A stretch of DNA of 52,932 bases. Origin: an uncultured Opitutia bacterium. GTDB lineage: Bacteria > Verrucomicrobiota > Verrucomicrobiia > Opitutales > Opitutaceae. The notes below the pieces were generated by a model. That model searched no databases. It was not told the DNA's origin and saw only the letters and a program-made list of their open reading frames with translations. The position numbers were made by a program, and so were the translations under genes. The stretch spans positions 1 to 52,932 of the forward strand of contig CAIPAH010000031.1 in NCBI GenBank assembly GCA_903862955.1, in the 5' to 3' direction. Positions 9,710 through 18,011 of this stretch are shown piece by piece (the stretch's first letter is position 1; the number at the start of each line of letters is the position of its first letter).

Positions 9710-10411
9710 TCAGGAACCCAGAATTTCCAACAGCCGCGTGAACAGCCGGTTCACCTTCGCCTGGTTGTCCTTCACGAGGTCCTTGAATTTCGCGAAGTCG
9801 ATCTCCGTGCCCTCGAGGCCGTTCGCGTAATTGTCGATCAGCGCGAGGCTGTTGTAGCGCAGCCCGAGTTCGCTGCACAGGTCCGCCTCGTGCGCCGCCG
9901 TCATGCCGACGACATCGCCCCAGTGCTGCAGGATCCGGATCTCCGCCTTGGTCTCGAACCGCGGCCCGCGCAGCTGGACGTAAACCTTGCCCGGATGAAT
10001 CTTAAATTCCGGCGCCAGCTCTGCGATGATCCGCGGGATCAGGTTGTTGGCGATCGCCGGCGCGCCGCCTTTCAGCTCCTGGTCGAAGAACGTCGCCGGT
10101 CCCTGCTGCAGCCCCACGTAGTCGCCGCACGACACGAACGTCCCCGGCGGCAGCTCCTTCTTCAGCGAGCCGACCGAGTTGAGCGACACGATGTCCTGGT
10201 AGCCCAGGTCGGCCAGCGCGCGGATGTTCGCGCGGTAATTGATCGAGTGCGGCGGCAGCGGGAACGCGTAGCCGTGCCGGTTGATCAGCGCGAAGTCGCC
10301 CTTGGTCTTGTAGGTGACGGGGCCGAACGGCGTCTCGATCGTCTTCACCGCCCACGCCGCAAACAGGTTGGAGTTGACGATGCTGGTCCCGCTGATGAAC
10401 GCGACTTTCAT
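9710..10411 (-). CDS. Purine nucleoside / methylthioadenosine phosphorylase family protein
   Basis: The 233-residue product belongs to the PNP/MTAP phosphorylase superfamily, which splits purine nucleosides with phosphate. The start at 10411 gives MKVAFISGTSIV, matching the family's first strand. Other recognisable pieces are ETPFGPVTYK, NYRANIRALADLG, the SLNSVGSLKKELPPG loop, and the ligand region GMTAAHEADLCSELGLRYNSLALIDNYANG, which corresponds to the family's M..A.EA.L..E....YA..... signature. It is a little shorter than typical MTAP (about 280). Whether it prefers MTA or another purine nucleoside cannot be told. Confidence 0.8.
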   Translation of the reverse strand: MKVAFISGTSIVNSNLFAAWAVKTIETPFGPVTYKTKGDFALINRHGYAFPLPPHSINYRANIRALADLGYQDIVSLNSVGSLKKELPPGTFVSCGDYVGLQQGPATFFDQELKGGAPAIANNLIPRIIAELAPEFKIHPGKVYVQLRGPRFETKAEIRILQHWGDVVGMTAAHEADLCSELGLRYNSLALIDNYANGLEGTEIDFAKFKDLVKDNQAKVNRLFTRLLEILGS

Positions 10412-10530
10412 GCCCCTACTCACGCGCCCCCGGCTCCCGGTCACAACATGAAAAACCAGTGACAACCCCGCCCGCTCGCGCTCTCCTGCCTCTGCCCCAA
10501 TCATTTGGATTCGCGGGCAACCTTTTTCCC

Positions 10531-11496
10531 ATGCCATTAATCGACAAACCCCTCGCCGAACTCAAAACGTATGCCGGGCTCAATCCCCGCCCTGCGGACT
10601 TCGATGCCTACTGGGCCGCCGCGCTCAAGGAGCTCGACGCCACCGATCCGAAGCCGGAGTTGGTGCCATCGAAGGAGATTCACCCCCGCAACAGCGAGGC
10701 CTTTGACCTGTGGTTCAACGGCGTCGGCGGCGCCCGGGTCTACGCGAAATACATCCGGCCCAAGAAGTCGTCCGGCAAAAACCCCGCGATTCTCCAGTTC
10801 CACGGCTACACCGGCAGCAGCGGTGACTTCGCCGGCCGGCTCGCCTACTCCGGCGAGGGCTTTAGCGTCGCCGCACTCGACTGCCGTGGCCAGGGCGGAC
10901 GCTCCGAGGATGTCGGCGGCGTGAAGGGCACGACCTACCGCGGCCAGATCGTCCGCGGACTCGATGACCCCGACCCGCGAAAGCTGCTCTTCCGGCAAAT
11001 CTTCCTCGATACCGCCCAGCTGGCGCGGGTGGTGATGAGTTTGCCTGAAGTGGACGCGACCCGCGTCGGCGCCACCGGCGGTTCCCAAGGCGGCGCGCTC
11101 ACGCTCGCCTGCGCCGCGCTCGAGCCGCGCATCAAGCGCGCCGCGCCGGTTTTCCCGTTCCTCTGCGACTACCGCCGCGTCTGGGAAATGGACCTCGCGA
11201 AAGACGCCTACGAGGAACTCCGCACGTGGTTCCGCCAGTTCGATCCCCTGCACGCGCGCGAGGAGGAGATTTTCACCAAGCTCGGCTACGTCGACTGCCA
11301 GCACCTCGCCCCGCGCATCAAGGCCGAGGTCCTGATGTACACCGGCCTGATGGACACGATCTGCCCGCCCAGCTCGCAATTCGCCGCCTACAATAAGATC
11401 AAGTCGAAGAAGGACCTCGTGATCTACCCCGACTACGGCCACGAAGGCCTCCCCGGTGAGAGCGACCGGACGTTTAACTTCATGCTGGGGCTGTGA
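10531..11496 (+). CDS. Acetyl xylan esterase / cephalosporin-C deacetylase family (AXE1) hydrolase
   Basis: This is an alpha/beta hydrolase of the AXE1 family that removes acetyl groups from carbohydrates such as xylan. From the ATG at 10531 it has 321 residues, the usual size. The AXE1 N-terminus (RPADFDAYWAAALKEL) is clear. The full triad is visible: Ser185 in GGSQGG, Asp275 in GLMDTICPP and His304 in YGHEG. The RGQGG motif before the Ser (CRGQGGRSED) is also present. No signal peptide is seen, so it is probably cytoplasmic. Polysaccharide use fits an Opitutaceae-like host. Confidence 0.9.
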   Translation: MPLIDKPLAELKTYAGLNPRPADFDAYWAAALKELDATDPKPELVPSKEIHPRNSEAFDLWFNGVGGARVYAKYIRPKKSSGKNPAILQFHGYTGSSGDFAGRLAYSGEGFSVAALDCRGQGGRSEDVGGVKGTTYRGQIVRGLDDPDPRKLLFRQIFLDTAQLARVVMSLPEVDATRVGATGGSQGGALTLACAALEPRIKRAAPVFPFLCDYRRVWEMDLAKDAYEELRTWFRQFDPLHAREEEIFTKLGYVDCQHLAPRIKAEVLMYTGLMDTICPPSSQFAAYNKIKSKKDLVIYPDYGHEGLPGESDRTFNFMLGL

Positions 11497-11543
11497 GCTA
11501 GGCTGCCGCTGTTCGTCGCTCGCGTCTTCGGCTGCAAACCAAA

Positions 11544-12128
11544 ATGAAATGGCTCTCGGTCATCGCCTTCGGCTTGGTTGCGGCCGCACTATTAGGGGAA
11601 TTCGCAGAAGGGTATTTCTGCACCCGAGGTGTCCTCGTGTTCCTGCCCGCGAGCATTATCTATTTCCCTGCTTTTGGACTTCTCGTTCTCGCAACGACTA
11701 GCTCAGTAATTGCCTTCGTGTGGGCCAGATATAGGAAGAAACCAACACCCATTCGAGGATGGCAATGGCAGGTATATGCCTGGCTCATTCTGGCGCTCGT
11801 CTACTATGGAGGATACGAACCGCGTCTTGGCGGCTTGGCTTTCAGGGCAGAAACTCACCAAGAGGGGCTAATCGATTTCTACACGAAATATCGCGCCGGC
11901 GGCGGCGTGATGGTCAAGGACCACTCCGTTATGACATGGAGCGCTTTTGATCCAAAGATTCGTGCCACCGATCGTTTCGTGGAGATTTCGTGGGGTGCCA
12001 CCCTCCCCGGAAGCTGGGGTAATCGCATCAATAACGAGGGACGTGACGGCCCGCAATTTGTAACCGGCACCGACGCCTACGCGATGGGCGTTTCTGACAG
12101 GCTGACAGTTTTCATCGGGAGGTATTAA
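11544..12128 (+). CDS. Hypothetical membrane protein
   Basis: I do not recognise a family. The 194-residue product has three hydrophobic segments at about residues 3-20, 30-57 and 72-87, followed by a polar C-terminal half of about 100 residues. The gene is visibly lower in GC than its neighbours and uses AT-ending codons more often, which suggests later acquisition. It starts 47 nt after the esterase and ends just before a convergent gene. Confidence 0.6.
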   Translation: MKWLSVIAFGLVAAALLGEFAEGYFCTRGVLVFLPASIIYFPAFGLLVLATTSSVIAFVWARYRKKPTPIRGWQWQVYAWLILALVYYGGYEPRLGGLAFRAETHQEGLIDFYTKYRAGGGVMVKDHSVMTWSAFDPKIRATDRFVEISWGATLPGSWGNRINNEGRDGPQFVTGTDAYAMGVSDRLTVFIGRY

Positions 12129-12174
12129 GTTGGAAAGACTGCGGCCGCTGTTGGGCGGCTAGCGCCCCCGCGCC

Positions 12175-13332
12175 TCACCGCACGCTGAATAGGGCCCGCA
12201 CGTTTTCCACCGGCGTCCCTTGGATGATCGCGTTGGAGCAGCCTTGGAAATAGCCGTGGCCCCCGCTTTCGGCCAGCGCGGCCTGGGCCTGATCGCGCAC
12301 CTGCGCGGGTGTGCCGCGCGCCAGCAGTGACGACGACACGTTGCCCCAAATCACCAGCCGCGGAAACCGCGCCCGCACGGCGGCAACCGTCATCGAGGCG
12401 TCCCGGTCCGTCTCGCCATAACCCGGGCAAGCGGCTTCGCCGTAAATCATGTCCATCAGCGGCCACAGGTTGCCGTCGCTACGGAAGACGTAGTGCACGC
12501 CCAGCCGGTTCAGCTCCGCCAGCGCCTTCGCGTAAGCCGGCAGCACCAAGTCGCGGAACATCGCCGGCGAATAGAACGGGCCGTTGTTCCCCGCGAGATC
12601 GCCGCCGCCGAGCATCACCAGCGGACACCCCGTCTCCACCAAAGCCCGCCCCACCGCGATGGCGAAATCCGCCTGCAGCAGGCACCATCGGCGCACCAGG
12701 TCGGGCTCAGCCAGCATCAACTCGAGCGTTTCCGGCGCGAGCCCCACGCCGATGTGCGCCGACGCGCCGATCACGAAAAATTCCCCGCCAAACTTTCGCC
12801 ACAACTCCGCGACCGGGACGATCTCGGCGCGTGCCGCCGCCGCCAAGTCCACCGACTCCAGCCGCGTCACTTCCTTGCGCAAGCGGATCTCGAGCGGGTC
12901 CGTTCGCGGTGACTGGTAGCTGACGCTGAAATCCGCCGTCACCGGCTGGTATTGCCAGATCGTATGTTCGCCGTTCTCGGGCCCAAAACGAAACGTGAAG
13001 TCGTCCAGCCGCGCATCCGGCCGGACGTTCATCCGCCACGGAATCCGCAGCACATCCAGGTCCAGCGCCCGGTGCACCGCCACCAAGTCCTCGATCAAAT
13101 GCGCCTCAAACTCGGCATGCGCCGCGTCGCCGTCCGCCCACGCGGCCACCTCGGCATAGTGCAGCGAGCCCGTGCCCGTGTGGACCGGCCGGCCTAGGAT
13201 CGCGGATGCCACCCCGCAGGAAATCGCCGGCAGATAGAGCGGCGCCCGATCACTCTGTTCTCCCGCGAGCGTCGCGGCACATCGCCGGAGGCGGGGATGC
13301 GAGTTGGCGGTGATTGCGAGATGGGTGCACAT
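12175..13332 (-). CDS. Uroporphyrinogen decarboxylase (URO-D) superfamily protein
   Basis: The 385-residue product looks like the URO-D-like proteins common in Verrucomicrobiota, many of which are thought to be corrinoid-linked methyltransferase relatives rather than haem enzymes. Recognisable stretches are RAPLYLPAISCGVASAILGRP near the N-terminus, GDLAGNNGPFYSPAMFRDLVLP in the middle, and VHYVFRSDGNLWPLMDM with WGNVSSSLLARGTPAQVRDQ near the end; the last two match the family's substrate-barrel ends. The N-terminus of true HemE (R.PVW.MRQAGR) is absent, so a haem role is unlikely. The gene diverges from the lipoprotein gene at 13473. Confidence 0.75.
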   Translation of the reverse strand: MCTHLAITANSHPRLRRCAATLAGEQSDRAPLYLPAISCGVASAILGRPVHTGTGSLHYAEVAAWADGDAAHAEFEAHLIEDLVAVHRALDLDVLRIPWRMNVRPDARLDDFTFRFGPENGEHTIWQYQPVTADFSVSYQSPRTDPLEIRLRKEVTRLESVDLAAAARAEIVPVAELWRKFGGEFFVIGASAHIGVGLAPETLELMLAEPDLVRRWCLLQADFAIAVGRALVETGCPLVMLGGGDLAGNNGPFYSPAMFRDLVLPAYAKALAELNRLGVHYVFRSDGNLWPLMDMIYGEAACPGYGETDRDASMTVAAVRARFPRLVIWGNVSSSLLARGTPAQVRDQAQAALAESGGHGYFQGCSNAIIQGTPVENVRALFSVR

Positions 13333-13472
13333 GATTGCAAACCTGTGCCGGGCTTCGTCGAGCGACGCCCCGACCGATGGCCGAGATAGCGCCGGGCCGC
13401 AGTCAAGGCAAGCCGCTGCCTCTCGCGCGTGCCGGGCGCTACTGCGCCAGCCGATGCTTGTCTCGCCCGCGG

Positions 13473-13895
13473 GTGACTGCGCAGGATGGGCGGGTTAACT
13501 TCCCCGCCAAAATTCCGCCGGTCCTTTGCGCCCTCGCGCTCACCCTGCTGGTCGGCGCGTGCAGCCCCAGCGTGCCCACGGCAGCGCGCGGTGCGGTCGA
13601 TTTCTACCGCGACGGGAAAATGACGTCGTCCCGCGCGCTGGTGGAGAAGGAGGCCCGGGCAATCGCCGCGTGGATCACGGCGCACAATTCCGGCTGGAGC
13701 CGGAACGATGTCTCGGAAGCTCCCGTCATCGTGATCCGCCTGAAACACTCCAACTTTGACACGACGGTGATCAACCTGTCGGGCCACAACCTGATCGTCT
13801 CCAACTCCGGCAGTCAGTTTCGCCGGCCGCTCTCGCCCGAGGAGGAAGCAGACTTCCGCCTGCTCGCCGGGATCGACCCGGCGTCCGCTCCGTAA
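13473..13895 (+). CDS. Hypothetical lipoprotein
   Basis: I chose the GTG at 13473 (140 residues) because it places a clean signal peptide at the N-terminus: a short polar start, a hydrophobic run PPVLCALALTLLVGAC and a lipobox LVGAC, so the mature lipoprotein would begin at the Cys. The mature part is about 110 residues and contains IVIRLKHSNFDTTVINLSGHN. No known domain is recognised. The longer frame from 13335 runs antisense into the URO-D gene start and lacks a sensible N-terminus. Confidence 0.6.
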   Translation: MTAQDGRVNFPAKIPPVLCALALTLLVGACSPSVPTAARGAVDFYRDGKMTSSRALVEKEARAIAAWITAHNSGWSRNDVSEAPVIVIRLKHSNFDTTVINLSGHNLIVSNSGSQFRRPLSPEEEADFRLLAGIDPASAP

Positions 13896-13917
13896 ATTTC
13901 CGCCCGTCGGCCAAGTC

Positions 13918-15051
13918 ATGCCCCAGCTCAACGTCGCATTGGTCGGTCTCGGCTTCGGGAGCGCGTTTGTCCCGATCTACCAGAAGCATCCCGACGTCGG
14001 CCGGCTCGTCCTCTGTGACGCAAATCCCGCGCGGCTCCGCGACCTGCAAACGCGCTTCGGCGTGAAGCACGCGGTCGCGACGCTCGAGGAGGTGCTGGCC
14101 GACCCGGCGATCGACGCCGTCCATCTTAACACCGGCATTCCCGACCACGCGCGCCACACCATCGCCGCGCTCCACGCCGGCAAGCACGTCGCCTGCACCG
14201 TGCCGATGGCGACGTCACTCGCGGACCTCCGCGCCATCATCGCGGCCTGCCACTCGAGCGGGAAGAACTACATGATGATGGAGACTCAGCTCTACGCGCG
14301 GGAGTTCCTCTACGCCGCCGAGCTGCACGCGCGCGGTTTCTTCGGGCAGCTCCAATTCCTCAGCGGCGCGCATTTTCAGGACATGGAGAACTGGGCGCCC
14401 TACTGGGCCGGGCTGCCACCGATGTGGTATGCGACCCACGCCGTCGCCCCCTGCCTCGCGCTTGCGAACACCCGCGCGCGCAGCGTGCGCTGTCTCGGCA
14501 GCGGTGGGATGCGCGCCGAGCTGAAACGACCGCATGCCAACCCTTTCCCAATGGAGACCGCCATCTTCGACCTCGAGCGCGACGAGCCGCTTGCGATGGA
14601 GATCACCCGCGCGCTGTTTCACTCCGCCCGTGGCTATTCCGAGTCATTCAGCATCTATGGCGAGGATGCGACCTTCGAGGCGGCGCAGGTTCATGGCGAG
14701 CCGCCCGTCATGTTCAAGCTCAGCAAGCTCGGCGCGCATCCCGGCGCGCGCACCACCACGGACGAGCGCGTCTACGTGCCGGACTACGCCGACCGCCTGC
14801 CGCCCGAGATCCGCGAATTCACCGGCGCGGTCAAACTCGACGCCCGCGGCGCGCATCCGTCGGTCCAGCACGGCGGTGGACACGGCGGGTCGCATCCGCA
14901 TCTCGTCCACGAATTCGTGCGCAGCATCGTGGAAAACCGCCCCCCCGCCATCGACGAGCTCAAGGCCGCCGACTGGTGCGCGCCCGGCATCTGCGCGCAC
15001 GAGTCCGCCCTGCAAGGTGGCGCAGTCGTCGAGGTGCCGTCGTTCGCCTAA
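13918..15051 (+). CDS. Gfo/Idh/MocA family oxidoreductase
   Basis: The 377-residue product is a sugar-type NAD(P)-dependent oxidoreductase. The Rossmann motif GLGFGS lies at residues 10-15, and ADPAIDAVHLNTGIPDHARHTIAALHAGKHVAC shows the usual second half of the nucleotide domain. Where most members have EKP, with a catalytic Lys, this one has TVP followed by MATS, so the canonical Lys is missing. The C-terminal domain has a His-rich loop (HGGGHGGSHPHLVHEF). The substrate is unknown. Confidence 0.85.
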   Translation: MPQLNVALVGLGFGSAFVPIYQKHPDVGRLVLCDANPARLRDLQTRFGVKHAVATLEEVLADPAIDAVHLNTGIPDHARHTIAALHAGKHVACTVPMATSLADLRAIIAACHSSGKNYMMMETQLYAREFLYAAELHARGFFGQLQFLSGAHFQDMENWAPYWAGLPPMWYATHAVAPCLALANTRARSVRCLGSGGMRAELKRPHANPFPMETAIFDLERDEPLAMEITRALFHSARGYSESFSIYGEDATFEAAQVHGEPPVMFKLSKLGAHPGARTTTDERVYVPDYADRLPPEIREFTGAVKLDARGAHPSVQHGGGHGGSHPHLVHEFVRSIVENRPPAIDELKAADWCAPGICAHESALQGGAVVEVPSFA

Positions 15052-15085
15052 GTCAGGTTGACGTGCGTTTCCGGGAGTTGGAGCC

Positions 15086-15132
15086 GCGGCGCCCTCGCCG
15101 CGGTCGGAGCGCAGGACGCGGCGGGGCGCCGC
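15086..15132. repeat. REP-like inverted repeat, family C
   Basis: The arm at 15086-15102 (GCGGCGCCCTCGCCGCG) matches the reverse complement of 15117-15132 except for one extra base; the loop is 14 nt. It lies between the stop of the oxidoreductase gene and the next gene, and could form a strong GC hairpin. No T-run follows. Confidence 0.7.
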
Positions 15133-15195
15133 ATCTTCCAATGAACCCACAATTCGGCTTTGCCCCGTGGGTTTCGCCCCTTACTTTCGCGGCGG

Positions 15196-15747
15196 ATGGA
15201 CAAGACCGAACGCGAGTTACGGGACATGCTGGCTGACCGCCGCCTCGTGCGCTGGCCGACCGAGCCGCAATGGAAGGACATCTGGCTGACGGCCAACGCC
15301 AAGGGCTACCCGGGCAACGTCTCCACCGCTGTCTACAGCATCGCACCGGACCTGCTCGACGTGGACTGGGTGGGAATGATGAAGAACGACGCCGACTCGG
15401 CCCGCATGATGTGGTCCGAGATCCGCCTGCGCCGCTCGGTCTCGCCCTTCATCCGCGGCGCCAAGCCGTCCACCCACCTCAACCCGGACGCGAGCGAGGA
15501 GGCGGCTATTGCCTACCAGGCGGAAATCACACGGTGGGTGGAAGCCCGTTGGGAAGTTATCAGCGACGGACCCACGGGGGTGCAGCTGCGGGCCCCGCGC
15601 AAGATGAAGATCATCGACCTCATCTGCCTGATCGTCGGCCTGCCGATGATCGTGTTCTGGGGCCTCGGCCTGATCCTCATCGGGCTCGGGCTCATCGACC
15701 ATTTCGTCCTGACGCAGCCCGAGACAAAGTTCCTGCCGCGGCCCTGA
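15196..15747 (+). CDS. Hypothetical protein with C-terminal membrane hairpin
   Basis: From the ATG at 15196 the product has 183 residues. No family is recognised. The first 130 residues are soluble and rich in Trp and charged residues; the C-terminus has a long hydrophobic stretch (about residues 138-175) that may form one or two membrane helices, ending near FVLTQPETKF. Codon use matches the neighbours, so it looks like a real native gene. Confidence 0.6.
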   Translation: MDKTERELRDMLADRRLVRWPTEPQWKDIWLTANAKGYPGNVSTAVYSIAPDLLDVDWVGMMKNDADSARMMWSEIRLRRSVSPFIRGAKPSTHLNPDASEEAAIAYQAEITRWVEARWEVISDGPTGVQLRAPRKMKIIDLICLIVGLPMIVFWGLGLILIGLGLIDHFVLTQPETKFLPRP

Positions 15748-15807
15748 GCGCGGCCAACAGCGGGGAGTTCGTACCTACCGGCTACCATCTGCGGCGCCGC
15801 CAACAGA

Positions 15808-16104
15808 TCACTTCACCCACGCGATCGCCGAGATCTTTTTCGCCAGCTCGACGTCCTTCACCGTCACCTTGCCGCCGGCGTCATGCGTGTTGAGCCGGAT
15901 GAAGACGCAGTTGTAGACGTTGGTCCATTCCGGGTGGTGGTTCAGCGCTTCCGCCTCGAAACCGGCGCGCACCATGAAGCTCAGCGCCTCGCGGAAATTT
16001 CCAAACGTGTAGGTCTTCGCCAGCGCATCGTTCTCGAACGCCCAGCCCGGCAGCGAGCCCAACGCGGCAGTCATCTCGGCGGCTGTCAGCGGGGCGGCGG
16101 GCAT
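15808..16104 (-). CDS. 4a-hydroxytetrahydrobiopterin dehydratase (pterin-4a-carbinolamine dehydratase)
   Basis: This enzyme dehydrates 4a-hydroxytetrahydropterin, recycling the cofactor of aromatic amino acid hydroxylases. The 98-residue product has the complete family core: LPGWAFEND, then LNHHPEWTNVYNCVFIRL with the paired His, then the HDAGGKVTVKDVELAKKI ending. Length is exactly typical. No aromatic amino acid hydroxylase gene is seen nearby. Confidence 0.93.
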   Translation of the reverse strand: MPAAPLTAAEMTAALGSLPGWAFENDALAKTYTFGNFREALSFMVRAGFEAEALNHHPEWTNVYNCVFIRLNTHDAGGKVTVKDVELAKKISAIAWVK

Positions 16105-16243
16105 GCGGAGAAACTAGCGGCCCGCTCCACGTTTGCAAGGATCGCGCCTTTCTCCCTTGCCCCGATCGGGAATCGCATCGGGAAGTTTCAGCGAAGCCGG
16201 CCTTGTCAAAGGCTCCCCCGCTACGCTAACTGCCTCCAATCGC

Positions 16244-17017
16244 ATGCCCCCTTCCGCCACCCGACCCGTGACCGAACGGGCGAAAGTCCCTGCGCATGTC
16301 GCCATCATCATGGATGGCAACGGCCGCTGGGCCCGGCAGCGCGGCCTCCCACGCATCGAGGGCCACCGCCGCGGCGTCGAGACCGTCCGCACGGTGACCA
16401 ACGCCGCGCGGGAACTCGGCGTCCGGATGCTCACGCTTTACGCCTTCTCGGTCGAAAATTGGAAACGCCCGCAGGACGAGGTCGGCGCGCTGATGGGCCT
16501 GCTGGAGTTTTACCTGAAGAAGGAGCTCAAGACCTTCGTGAAGGACCGCGTGCGCCTCCGCACCATCGGCCGCATCGACGAGCTGCCCGCCGGCGTGCAA
16601 AAACACCTCCGCCATACCATTGAGGAGACCGCGCATTTCACCGACTACACCCTCGTGCTCGCGCTCAATTACGGCTCGCGGACGGAGGTCGTCGACGCCG
16701 CCCGCGCCTACGCCGCGGCTGTCGCCGCCGGCAAGGAGAAGCTCAATGACGGCTCCTGGACCACGTTCAACCGCTACCTCTCCACGGCCGACCTGCCCGA
16801 CCCCGACCTCATCATCCGCACGTCCGGCGAGACGCGCCTGAGCAACTTCCTCCTGCTGCAGGGTGCCTACGCGGAGCTCATTTTCACCCCGGTGCTCTGG
16901 CCGGACTTCACCAAGGCCGACCTCGCTGAAGCCTGCACCGAATACGCCCGCCGCGAGCGGCGCTACGGCCTGACCAGCGAGCAGGTCAAACCCGCGGCGT
17001 CCCGCACCGCCTCCTGA
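16244..17017 (+). CDS. uppS: Isoprenyl transferase (undecaprenyl diphosphate synthase)
   Basis: UppS makes the C55 lipid carrier for peptidoglycan by adding isopentenyl units to farnesyl diphosphate in cis. From the ATG at 16244 it has 257 residues. The substrate loop AIIMDGNGRWARQRGLPR with its catalytic Asp, GHRRGVETVR, TLYAFSVENWKRP, NYGSRTE and the C-terminal RTSGETRLSNFLLLQ plus ELIFTPVLWPDF are all present. cdsA starts 2 nt after the stop. The cluster with cdsA, dxr, rseP and ispG is a classic bacterial arrangement. Confidence 0.96.
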   Translation: MPPSATRPVTERAKVPAHVAIIMDGNGRWARQRGLPRIEGHRRGVETVRTVTNAARELGVRMLTLYAFSVENWKRPQDEVGALMGLLEFYLKKELKTFVKDRVRLRTIGRIDELPAGVQKHLRHTIEETAHFTDYTLVLALNYGSRTEVVDAARAYAAAVAAGKEKLNDGSWTTFNRYLSTADLPDPDLIIRTSGETRLSNFLLLQGAYAELIFTPVLWPDFTKADLAEACTEYARRERRYGLTSEQVKPAASRTAS

Positions 17018-17019
17018 CC

Positions 17020-17853
17020 ATGGGCAAACGCATCTTCAGCACCGTCCTCCTCTGGCTGATTGTCTTCGGCGTGATGTGGCAGTTCGGCAACACCGGCGCA
17101 GTGGTGCTCGTCTGCCTCATCTCCGTGCTCACTCTGCGGGAATTCTACGCGCTGCTGGCCAGCGCCGGCCACGCCCCGTTCCGCCGACTCGGCATGGCCT
17201 TCGGCGCGCTCGTGACCATCTCGCCCTGGCTGTATCAGCACGTCGGCATCCCGCGCAGCTCCGACGCGCTCGTGCTGGCCGTCATCGTGTTTGCCATCCG
17301 CATCCTGGCCGAACGCGAACCGGCCAAACGCGCCGAGGCGCTCGCCGCCACGGTCTTCGGCCTCGTTTACGTCGCGCTGATGCTCCAGTATTTTGTGCGC
17401 ATCCTCACGCCGGTCCCGGACGACATCGTCACGCCCAACGGCCGGCTGATCCTCTGCCTCTGGATCATCGCGGTGGCCAAATTCTGTGATGTGGGCGCGC
17501 TCCTCACCGGCATGGCCTTCGGCCGCCACAAGATGGCGCCGCAGATTTCCCCCAAGAAAACCTGGGAAGGAGCAGCCGGCGGCGTGCTTTTGGCCATGGG
17601 TGTTGGCGCCCTCGTGGCCTGGCTCGGACGCAACGACCTGCCCGCCCACCTGACGCCCCTCGTCGGCGCCTTCCTCGCCGCGCCCATCGCGCTCGTTGCC
17701 ATCGTGTCGGACCTGATCGAGTCGATCATGAAGCGCCACGCCGCGATCAAGGATTCCGGCGGCACCATCCCCGGCATCGGTGGAATCTTCGACCTGACCG
17801 ACAGCCTGATCCTCACCGCGCCCCTCGGTTATTTCCTCTTCGCCCTGCCCTGA
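17020..17853 (+). CDS. cdsA: Phosphatidate cytidylyltransferase
   Basis: CdsA forms CDP-diacylglycerol from phosphatidate and CTP in the inner membrane. The 277-residue product has about seven or eight membrane segments and the family core KKTWEGAAGG plus SIMKRHAAIKDSG near the end. The usual signature continues as PGHGG[x]xDRxDS; here it reads PGIGGIFDLTDS, so the His and Arg are replaced by Ile and Leu. The overall pattern and its place directly after uppS still support the call. Confidence 0.88.
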   Translation: MGKRIFSTVLLWLIVFGVMWQFGNTGAVVLVCLISVLTLREFYALLASAGHAPFRRLGMAFGALVTISPWLYQHVGIPRSSDALVLAVIVFAIRILAEREPAKRAEALAATVFGLVYVALMLQYFVRILTPVPDDIVTPNGRLILCLWIIAVAKFCDVGALLTGMAFGRHKMAPQISPKKTWEGAAGGVLLAMGVGALVAWLGRNDLPAHLTPLVGAFLAAPIALVAIVSDLIESIMKRHAAIKDSGGTIPGIGGIFDLTDSLILTAPLGYFLFALP

Positions 17854-17871
17854 GCCGGAGCGGAGTCGGTT

Positions 17872-17932
17872 GTAGGTCGGGCTTTACGCCCGACATCCGG
17901 GGTTTGCTTGTCGGGCGTAAAGCCCGACCTAC
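17872..17932. repeat. Perfect 24-nt inverted repeat, family D
   Basis: The arm at 17872-17895 is the exact reverse complement of 17909-17932, with a 13-nt loop. Each arm contains GGTCGGGCTTTACGCCCGA, which is itself partly palindromic. It lies in the 158-nt gap between cdsA and dxr, inside an otherwise tight operon, and could modulate readthrough or protect the upstream mRNA. It resembles repetitive palindromes seen in other environmental genomes. Confidence 0.85.
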
Positions 17933-18011
17933 GAGACCAGGATGTCCGCGCGACAATTCACCCTCCGCGCTTGCCGCGGCCCGCGGGATTCGGGCATAGT
18001 CGCCGGCTTTC

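Noticed and set aside
9558-9878. Upstream extension of the dehydrogenase frame
   Set aside because: Reads through an inverted repeat and antisense of the phosphorylase gene; the ATG at 9557 starts the Rossmann motif.
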